Positions 6,906 to 14,900 of a DNA stretch of 17,784 nucleotides are shown one piece after another. A model generated the notes under the pieces. It was not told the DNA's origin. It saw only the letters and a list, made by a program, of their open reading frames with translations, and did no database searches. This DNA is from Treponema sp. (GTDB taxonomy: Bacteria; Spirochaetota; Spirochaetia; Treponematales; Treponemataceae). Numbering within the stretch: position 1 is the first letter of the stretch; each line of letters begins with the position of its first letter. The position numbers and the translations under genes are program-made. The stretch lies in the NCBI GenBank assembly GCA_018384055.1, contig JAHAZL010000013.1, positions 1 to 17,784 on the forward strand, in the 5' to 3' direction.

Positions 6906-7577
6906 ATGAAAAAAGATGCCTTGTCCAGACAGCAGCTTGAATCAATGACAACTTCAGATCTTATAGTTCTGGGAGATAAGTTCGGAATTGAAATTCCAGA
7001 CAACCTTAACAGAACCCTCATCATTGGTGAGATTCTTGAAGCAGCAGAAGAATTCAAGGTTCCAGAAAAACAATCATCGGTTCAGATAACAGAAGACGAC
7101 ACTCCTGTTCCTGACCAGCTTCCTGAAAGCTACAACAACACATACATCGATGCAATCATCAGGAATCCAGCCTGGCTCTTTGCATTCTGGGACATCAAGG
7201 AATCCGACATTGCTTCCGTAAAACTCAGAAGGGATTTTGAATCAATATTCCTCCACATTTCATTTTTTGATGCACCAAACAACGAGGAACCAGCGGAATC
7301 AATCGACATAAAGACAGACTTTGACACAAAGGAACAGTCAATCCTTCTTCCTTCGGGAAAGCGATGGCTCAAAATAGACCTTGCCCTTTCTTTCAAGGGA
7401 AAGCTTCCAGAAGTACTCTGTTCGTCAAGAATGATTGAACTTCCTTCAGAAAGGGAAGACATCCAGAACCTTCAGCCTGGAAAGAAGACAAACTATCCTC
7501 CACTGGTTCAGCTTTCAGGAATGAAGCAGATTCTTCACGACCACTACCTTAACCACAGACAGTCATTTTCAGAGTGA
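6906..7577 (+). CDS. DUF4912-domain protein with Rho-N/SAP-like N-terminus
   Basis: This 223-residue soluble protein has no signal peptide or membrane segment. The central domain carries the DUF4912 hallmark LPESYNNTYIDAIIRNPAWLFAFWDI (72-97), where family members have LP..Y..T.I....R.P.WL.AYW. DUF4912 has no established biochemical role that I know. Residues 7-48 (LSRQQLESMTTSDLIVLGDKFGIEI, then NRTLIIGEIL) resemble the short helix-extended-loop-helix fold of Rho-N/SAP domains, which often bind nucleic acid. That resemblance is by eye. A poorly conserved linker (50-70) joins the two. It is followed 8 nt later by the GH57-like gene, and such pairings occur in other genomes. No clear SD precedes the ATG, so translation may be weak or the start may differ. 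Confidence 0.8.
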   Translation: MKKDALSRQQLESMTTSDLIVLGDKFGIEIPDNLNRTLIIGEILEAAEEFKVPEKQSSVQITEDDTPVPDQLPESYNNTYIDAIIRNPAWLFAFWDIKESDIASVKLRRDFESIFLHISFFDAPNNEEPAESIDIKTDFDTKEQSILLPSGKRWLKIDLALSFKGKLPEVLCSSRMIELPSEREDIQNLQPGKKTNYPPLVQLSGMKQILHDHYLNHRQSFSE

Positions 7578-7585
7578 GGGAGAAT

Positions 7586-9175
7586 ATGAGCAATAAAAAA
7601 CTTGCCCTGATTATTGATGCACACCAGGGGTTTATCAGGAACACAGAAAAAGACAGCAATTTTACAGTAGAAAACAACCTGCTTTTTACCGCAATTACAG
7701 AAACATACATTCCGCTCCTGAACATGTTCGGAAGGCTTGAAGAAGAGAACATTTCCTTCAAGTTTGGCCTTGTGCTTTCACCTGCCCTCTGTTTCATTCT
7801 TGACGATGCACAGATTCAGAAGCAGTACCTGGATCACCTGGACAACCTTATTGCCCTTGGAAAATCGGAACTGAAGCGCTGCAAGGGAACGGAATGCGAA
7901 AAACTTGCTGCAGAATGCCTTGCAAAAATCGAAAAGACAAAGGCAGACTACACTGAAGTTTACGGGCAGAACATTCCTGCTGCCTTCAAGAAATATGCCG
8001 ACAAGGGATACCTTGAACTCATTCCTACGGCAGCAACTTATGCATATCTTCCACACTATGAAGATTTCCCTGAAGCAGTAAACGCCCAGGTTGAAACAGG
8101 AATCTATTCCCACAGGCAGTTCTTTGGTGAAACAGGTGAAGGTTTCTGGCTTCCATACCAGGGATGGTCACGCAGCTTTGAATGGACATTGCGTTCTTAC
8201 GGCGCAAACTACACTGTTCTTGATGCCCGTTCAATTCTCTTTTCAAAAGACTGTCCTGAAACGGGAATCTATGCACCTCTTAGAACAAGAACTTCCCTTG
8301 TTGTATTCGGTCTTGACCCGGATTCTCCAAAGGAACTCATTGGCGAAGACGGATTTGCTCAGAATGAAGTTTACCGTTCACAGCAGTTTGATATCGGATA
8401 CGAACTCAAGCAGGATCAGATTTCTGCATTCTTCAACAAGAACGATGCAAGAATTGAAACTGGATTCAAGTACTGGTCAAACGAAAGCGAAGAAGACAAT
8501 TTGGTTCCATACAGCAGCGAAGATGCTTCAAGGCAGGCAATCGAAGATGCTATTTCCTTCTACGAATCAAAGCTTGAAAAACTTGATGCGGCGGCAGAAC
8601 ACATGAAGGGTGAAGAACCAATCCTCGTATGCGCAATTCCTGCAGAAGTACTTGGTCAGAAATGGCATGAAGGCATCGAATGGCTTGAAAACGTAATCCG
8701 CTGCACTGCAAGCAAGCAGGGCTTTGACTTTGCACTCTGCAAGGACCTCATTGCAAATCAGTTCAGTCTTCCAAAAATCAATCCATACCCATGTTCTTCA
8801 AACGGACTCGGTTACGGAGAAGACCTTGTGGACAATTCCAACAGCTGGATGATCCGCTATGTAAGAAAGGCCACGGAAAGAATGATTGACCTTACGGAAA
8901 GATTTCCTGCTGAAGACAGCCTTAAGGAACGCCTGCTCAACATGGCGGCAAAACAGGTTCTTCTTGCCCAGAGCGGCGAATGGCCTATGATGCTTCACGA
9001 CAGCATCCTTTCCGACTATGTAAACGAACAGTTCAAGGATGAAATTCTTTCCTTTACAAAAGTTTTTGATGCCCTTGCAAGCAATACAGTAAGCACTGAA
9101 TGGCTCACAAACTGCGAAAAGAAAAGCCCTCTGTTCCCATGGCTCAACTACCGCATTTACTGCAAGAAAAAGTAA
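7586..9175 (+). CDS. GH57/DUF1957-like protein, probably catalytically inactive
   Basis: The 529-residue protein is laid out like GH57 alpha-glucan branching enzymes (DUF1957). Retained landmarks are ELIPTAATYAYLP (144-156), FWLPYQGW (187-194), GIYAPLRT (227-234), VFGLDPDS (240-247), EVYRSQQFDIGYEL (261-274), EGIEWLENVIR (362-372), SNSWMIRYVRKATERM (418-433) and AQSGEWPMM (461-469). Known branching enzymes use Glu in WLPE and Asp in PYDAELFGHWW. Here these positions read Tyr191 and Pro352. The THGFLP His is Tyr152, and the first-motif His-X-His is DAH (11-13) with HLP changed to HQG. The frame is intact, so this looks like a conserved pseudoenzyme, perhaps glucan-binding or regulatory. An upstream in-frame GTG (7574) exists, but GAGG (7576-7579) six nt before ATG 7586 favours the latter. 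Confidence 0.85.
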   Translation: MSNKKLALIIDAHQGFIRNTEKDSNFTVENNLLFTAITETYIPLLNMFGRLEEENISFKFGLVLSPALCFILDDAQIQKQYLDHLDNLIALGKSELKRCKGTECEKLAAECLAKIEKTKADYTEVYGQNIPAAFKKYADKGYLELIPTAATYAYLPHYEDFPEAVNAQVETGIYSHRQFFGETGEGFWLPYQGWSRSFEWTLRSYGANYTVLDARSILFSKDCPETGIYAPLRTRTSLVVFGLDPDSPKELIGEDGFAQNEVYRSQQFDIGYELKQDQISAFFNKNDARIETGFKYWSNESEEDNLVPYSSEDASRQAIEDAISFYESKLEKLDAAAEHMKGEEPILVCAIPAEVLGQKWHEGIEWLENVIRCTASKQGFDFALCKDLIANQFSLPKINPYPCSSNGLGYGEDLVDNSNSWMIRYVRKATERMIDLTERFPAEDSLKERLLNMAAKQVLLAQSGEWPMMLHDSILSDYVNEQFKDEILSFTKVFDALASNTVSTEWLTNCEKKSPLFPWLNYRIYCKKK

Positions 9176-9184
9176 ACAGAGACT

Positions 9185-9232
9185 GATAAAACAAAGGCCG
9201 CCTGAAGCATTTCAGACGGCCTTTGTTTTATC
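9185..9232 (+). terminator. Rho-independent terminator after the GH57-like gene
   Basis: A 16-bp perfect stem pairs GATAAAACAAAGGCCG (9185-9200) with CGGCCTTTGTTTTATC (9217-9232). After one C/A mismatch it continues as CTGAA/TTCAG around the loop GCAT. The 3' arm is T-rich (TTTGTTTTAT). It starts 10 nt after the stop codon and separates the DUF4912-GH57 unit from the next operon. Confidence 0.9.
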
Positions 9233-9294
9233 TATAAAATCTGAAAACCTTTCAATCTATTTAATATTCTTCCATCATTTGCTAAAATGAGGTC

Positions 9295-11970
9295 GTGAAA
9301 AGACACTCAATTCTATCATTAATAATCATCTCTTCACTGCTTTTTTCAGAACAGAATGTATTTGCCGCAAAAGCTAAGGGCAAGACAAAGGAAAAGGCAC
9401 CCGTAGAAAAGAATTCCTTTGAATTATATCCGGAAGATTTTTCGGCATTGCTGAAAGACGCACTCAACTATTGCTCTTTAGAAAATTTTGAAGAGGCCGT
9501 TGCATGTTTTGACGAAAGGATTTATGGCTACAGAAAAGAAGAAGCCTCAGAAAAAATTACCGTTCGCCTCGAACTCATTTCTGCAGACATTCAGAAACAG
9601 ATTCGCGAATATAAAAAACTCCGCATGGAAAAGGCAGCAAAAAAAATGGACTTTTCCAACGGTGAAAACATTTCTTCTGCAGAAGATTATTTTTCAAGGC
9701 TTGCATCCATCAGCAACAAACTTAGGGATCTTGGTCAGCAAATTCAGTCGGCGGGAAGTTCAGGATACCCATACTACCTTTCAAGGTTCATTCTCGGAAT
9801 AAGTGAGGAACCTGACAGCGGACTTGCAGGAACCATCGAAGTAGAATTCACAAAAGAGCTTTCTCAACTTATGGATTCAGTCCGGGAAAAAACCAATGAA
9901 TCCTGCAGAATCATCGACATTGCACTCCAGGAAAAAAATATCTTTACAAATTCAGAAACCCTTTCAAAAGCAGAACTTGAATTTGAAAAGATAATTCATA
10001 GCACCGAAGAGCTTTCAAAAATCTACGGACTCAATTCAAAACTCAAGGGAAGACACTCCAAAACTCAAAGGGAGAATGCTGATTTTTCTGCAAGCATGAA
10101 GGCCGTAAATACCCTTTGTAGAGAAGGACTTAAATTCTTTTCTGTACTCGCATCACTTCAGAACGAACTGAAAAAAGAACACAAGGTTCCTGAAAACAAA
10201 ATCTTGAGCATCCGTTCTGAAAACGATGAATACGCAAACAACCTTGTTTTATCGGCAAGCAACCTGACTGCATGGGGAAAAACTGCTGCGGCTTCAGCAA
10301 AATCACATGCACTTTCAACCCTGTCATCAATACAGGACGAAAAACTTTCCTGGTCAAAACTTGCAGTTCCATACAGGCAGGCAAGTTTCAAGACAGAAGC
10401 AAAATGTACCCAGAGTGCAGTTGCCATGTGGGTTTCAATTGCAAACTACTACGCCGACACAGGCGTTCTTCTTTTTCAGGAAGATTCTGCAGCCTGCGAA
10501 AAACTCAAGGGATACATGCAGGGAACAGATGGCGTATACTACCCTTCCCGCTGCGTAAAAGATCTCGAACTTCTCAAAGACAACATCAGGAAAGACAAGG
10601 TAGCTCTTGAAGAATGCAAGACAAAACTCAACAACGGATACATCTACCGTTCAAATTTCATCAGGCAGCAGGAAATAATTTCTGAAAACACTGCAAAGAT
10701 TTCCGCCCTCGAAAAAGATTTCAACACCATTGAGGCAGACGCAGAAGGAAAACTTCTTAAGGCTCGCCTAGCAAAAAATGAAATTGAAATCTACTGTGAC
10801 AGGGCAAGAGTTTTCAACGAGGAAAATAATTTCCAGCAGTCCTTCTCAAACTTTCAGTCGGCAAACAGCGCCTACATAAGGCTTACTGAAGACCTTATGA
10901 ATGACGGAGACATTCAGGGCGAAGTATTCTCAAAACTTTCGGAACTCCGCAACAGCATCATCGCCAGACAGCAGCCCGTATTCAACAGGGAAATCCGAGC
11001 GTTCAAGAATGAAGCAAGAACTTCCTACTATGCGGGTGAATTTGAAAAGGCCATCGGATTTTTATCGCAGGCAGACAGCAAGCGCGACATGTGGGCAAAG
11101 CTTCTTGATGTTACCCTTGATCCGGATACTGAACTTGAGCGTCTGAAGAATTTCGTAAACACAGCCATCGCAATCAAGGAAGGCCGCGAAATTCAACCTT
11201 ATGATGCAAAGGCCCCGGAAATGAGGCAGAACCTTTCCATTGCGGGAAAATATTACGAAAAGGGATCGGAACTTTTAAAGCAAGGGAAACGCAAGGAAGC
11301 AGAACCATACTTCAACCGCGCCACAGAAAAAATCAACCAGGTAAAAATTTATTACCCACGAAATAAAATTGCCAGTGTTCTTTCATTGAAGATTACAAAA
11401 ATCCTTGATGAAAAAAACTTTGACGAAATCTTCAGGGTAAAGGTCGATGAATTGAAACAGGTAAACTATGCTTCAAGGAATTCCCTTGCTCAGGAATCCT
11501 ACAGTTCCCTCCTTGACCTTCATGAAATGAATCCAAACTATCCGGGATTAGCAGCCATCATTGAAAATGCAGAATATTCAATGGGACTCAAACAGCGTCC
11601 GGCAGACAAAACTGGAATAGCGAAGGCAGCATCCCTTGCAAAAGAGGCCCAGGAACTTCTTGGTAAAGCAGGACGAGACACACTTCTTCTCCAGCAGGCA
11701 AAGGAAAAGGCACAGACCGCAATAGACCTTAACCCTGACAACAGCATTGCAATTACAGTTCTTGACGAAATCGCCTTGAGAACCGGTCAGCAGGCAGCAG
11801 TTGTCTTAAGTGCAAAGGACGAAGCAATATATCAGAGTGCCCTCGCCGATCTTCAGAAGAACAATATTTTTGATGCAAATGCAAAGCTTGCACAGCTGAT
11901 GAAAAACAGCGTATATGCCCGCTCTGCAAAAATCATAAAACTTAAGAAAAGAATTGAGGCACAGCTATGA
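9295..11970 (+). CDS. Exported TPR/helical-repeat protein
   Basis: The protein has 891 residues. An N-terminal signal peptide KRHSILSLIIISSLLFSEQNVFA (2-24) points to export, and no lipobox Cys is present. The rest is almost wholly helical and charged. The clearest TPR-like units are ARTSYYAGEFEKAIGFLSQAD (about 575-595), AGKYYEKGSELLKQGKRKEAEPYFNRA (about 650-676), KEKAQTAIDLNPDN (about 803-816) and YQSALADLQKNNIFDANAKLAQL (about 845-867). The middle (about 430-500) looks like coiled coil. Start is GTG, forced by a stop four codons upstream. GAGG lies only 2 nt before it, an unusually short spacing. The next gene overlaps by 4 nt, so the products are probably made together; a periplasmic scaffold for the partner phosphatase's sensor region is a reasonable guess. 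No specific family is recognised. Confidence 0.8.
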   Translation: MKRHSILSLIIISSLLFSEQNVFAAKAKGKTKEKAPVEKNSFELYPEDFSALLKDALNYCSLENFEEAVACFDERIYGYRKEEASEKITVRLELISADIQKQIREYKKLRMEKAAKKMDFSNGENISSAEDYFSRLASISNKLRDLGQQIQSAGSSGYPYYLSRFILGISEEPDSGLAGTIEVEFTKELSQLMDSVREKTNESCRIIDIALQEKNIFTNSETLSKAELEFEKIIHSTEELSKIYGLNSKLKGRHSKTQRENADFSASMKAVNTLCREGLKFFSVLASLQNELKKEHKVPENKILSIRSENDEYANNLVLSASNLTAWGKTAAASAKSHALSTLSSIQDEKLSWSKLAVPYRQASFKTEAKCTQSAVAMWVSIANYYADTGVLLFQEDSAACEKLKGYMQGTDGVYYPSRCVKDLELLKDNIRKDKVALEECKTKLNNGYIYRSNFIRQQEIISENTAKISALEKDFNTIEADAEGKLLKARLAKNEIEIYCDRARVFNEENNFQQSFSNFQSANSAYIRLTEDLMNDGDIQGEVFSKLSELRNSIIARQQPVFNREIRAFKNEARTSYYAGEFEKAIGFLSQADSKRDMWAKLLDVTLDPDTELERLKNFVNTAIAIKEGREIQPYDAKAPEMRQNLSIAGKYYEKGSELLKQGKRKEAEPYFNRATEKINQVKIYYPRNKIASVLSLKITKILDEKNFDEIFRVKVDELKQVNYASRNSLAQESYSSLLDLHEMNPNYPGLAAIIENAEYSMGLKQRPADKTGIAKAASLAKEAQELLGKAGRDTLLLQQAKEKAQTAIDLNPDNSIAITVLDEIALRTGQQAAVVLSAKDEAIYQSALADLQKNNIFDANAKLAQLMKNSVYARSAKIIKLKKRIEAQL

Positions 11971-14900
11971 TGTTGAAGAAAACTTTATTATGCACCTGTT
12001 TATCTGCAGCCTCACTTTTCATGAGCTATGCCTCCCCTTACTTTTTTGAGGACAGTTTTGTAGCTCCAGACAACAAGGAAAACTGCTGGTATCCTGAAGG
12101 ACTTTCTTCCTCTTCAAGAAAGAAAACTTCGGTATATTTTTGGGAAGAGACAGAAGACAACAAGATTTACCTTTCATTTAAAAACAGTGACGACGGTATC
12201 ATTTGGAATACTACAAGCAGATTTGCAGGACCTTTTGAATACTCAGGTGACATTCCCCAGATTTATTCTACTGCAACCAACGGTTCCACAGACATTCTTG
12301 TCCTTCTGAATGACAGGGAAGAAATAGTTTCCTACACATCAAAAGACGGTTTCAAGAATTTCACGAAAAGCATCCTCTCTCAGAACGAAGGATTCATCGG
12401 TCCAAGAATCTTCAAGAATTATGCAGGTGGATTTACACTCTTCGTATCAAAACCGCAGGATGATTCCTACACGCTTTTCTATTCGGTAACAAAGGATGGA
12501 GAAACCTGGAATCCATTCGTAGAGTTCACGGTTCCTGCCCAGATTAAGAATACATACAACCCTATAGCTCCATTCCTTCTTCCAGTAAAGGGCGGAGACC
12601 TGGTTGTATATCAGGCGCAGTATACTCAGTCAAACCTGATTTCGGTTCAGCTTTATTCTTCCTTTTCAAAGGACGGCGGAAAATCCTGGACAAAACCCAT
12701 TCTCTTTTCAGGAAAGGAAACTGCGGAAGGAGAAAACTTCTATAACTATACAAACCAGAACCCTTACATCCTTAGCGCAAAGGGCGATGAGGTTTACATT
12801 GCTTGGGAAAGATCGCCTTTCTATTCGACAAACAGCGACATCTATTTTGCAAAGATTACCGAACAGGGGGCTTACAAAGGCCAGATTGAAAAAATAAGCA
12901 ACACCGGTTTTGCTTCAAAACCAACCCTCTTTGAATTCAACGGAACAATAAATCTCTTCTGGTTTACAACAACAAACGGAAACAGAAATGTTTACCTTGC
13001 ACAGAAGAAAGGGGCCTGGTGGGAAGAAACAGAAGTCATTTCAAGCAAATCTGCGGCACTTCCTTCTTACATGTTTACAAACGGAGGAAAAGAACTTGCC
13101 TTTGTTTGGGAAGAAGCAGATCCAAAGACAAAGAAAAACGGAATTGCAATTCTCAAGACAGACCACAGTGTTGCTGCTCCAAAAGTTTTTGCAGCAAACT
13201 TCAAGGACGGACAGCGTTCAAGACAGAAAAGTCTTCAGGCAGACCTTAAGGCAACTGCAGATTCATCTGGCGTAAAGGGCTTTTCATGGGTTTGGACTCA
13301 GAACAAGGACAAGGAACCTTCTAAGAAAATTACCAACGATCCTGAGAACACAAAGATCAGCATGGAAGCAAAGAAGGACGGGGTCTGGTACCTTAAGGTA
13401 AGGCAGACAGACTATGCTGGAAACTGGTCCGACAGTTCTGTCATTTCATACAACCTTGACTGCACTCCTCCATCAGCACCGACAATACAGGACATTCCTT
13501 GCTCAATAAAGGGAATTGCAGATTCTAACACATTCCGCATTGCCTGGGAAAACAACAAGAAAGACGATGACATTGCAGGCTACACATACACAATGAAATA
13601 TGTGGCCCCGGTTCCAAAACAGCTTGTTTCAAATCCAAGAAGACCTCTCAGAATTTCCGACTCTGAAATAAAGGAACTTGCAGAAGAACTTTACACTGCA
13701 AACGAAGAGGACATTGAAACAGAAATAATTCTTCCGGAACACATTGTTTCAAACAAACCTTTTGTTGACTATTCAAACATCAGAAATGGACTTTACGTTT
13801 TTTCAATTGCAGCAATAGATACTGTCGGAAACATTGGAAAACAGTCAAAGTATGAATTCATCGCAAACAAGTATCTTCCTGTAACCTATGTAAGTTCAGT
13901 CAAATCCGAGACAAATGATTTCGGTGATACTGAACTTTCAATTACCGGAGGCGGATTTACTTACGACGGACAGATTACTTCCGTTTACATTGACCGCGAT
14001 GGACTTGAACCTTATGACTATACTTTGAGACTTGTATCCGGTGACTACAAAATTACATCAAACAACAGAATCACCGACATCAGCATGAAGAGGATTAATA
14101 GCGGCAACTACAGGATAGGCCTCTTGCATTCGGACCGCGGACTATACTTTAGCACAGAACCCTTGTTGGACATGGAAGAACGCGGAACAACAAAACTCAA
14201 GAACAGAAATTTCTTTACACCGGCCTGGAAGGTTTTCAGGGACACATATAAGAAACACTACAATGCTGCAGTTATTGTTCTTGTGCTGATAATCCTCCTT
14301 ACCGCAGGAGGAATGACAGTAAGTACAAGATCCCTTGTAAAAACTGCAAAAGAAACCTTGATTGTTAACGCAGAAGTAAGAGCACTTCTGGAAGGAGATA
14401 TTATGCCACAGGAAAAGAAAAGAAAAGCAGCGGCTTACAAACAGAAGGGCCTTAGCCTTAAAGCAAAGCTTGTATTGCACTCTACGATCCTCATTGCATT
14501 TATGGATGTTCTCATATTCCTTGGCTTTGGCTACTACATGATTGACGGTCAGAAAAAGACCATGGCACAAAGCCTTCATCAGCGAGTAAGCGTAATGCTC
14601 AATTCCCTTGCAAGCGGAGCAAAGGTTTATTTGCCACAGACAACAATGGAAGACAACCTTTCTTTGACGGATATCGTCAACCAGTCTTCTGCCCTTTCAG
14701 AAAGCCGAGAAGCAACAATCACAGGTTATTCAGCAGACCATGCACGCATCGGACTCAACAATGTCTGGGCAACAACAAGCAAAGAAATTCTTAGTGGAAT
14801 TGAAGAAAACGCATTTCTTCCAGGCGTAACTGTTCTTGCAGACGAAAACCTCTCCGAAATCTTCCAGGTATGCGAAGGATTGAACTCAACAGCACAGGAG

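Noticed and set aside
7574..7588. GTG at 7574 as start of the GH57-like protein
   Set aside because: It would overlap the DUF4912 stop and lies inside the GAGG ribosome site that is well placed for ATG 7586. Family members begin close to MSNKKLALI.
9241..9294. Promoter for the TPR-phosphatase operon
   Set aside because: TAATAT (9262-9267) and TAAAAT (9283-9288) are possible -10 boxes, but neither has a recognisable -35 at 16-18 nt. A promoter is expected here but not supported.
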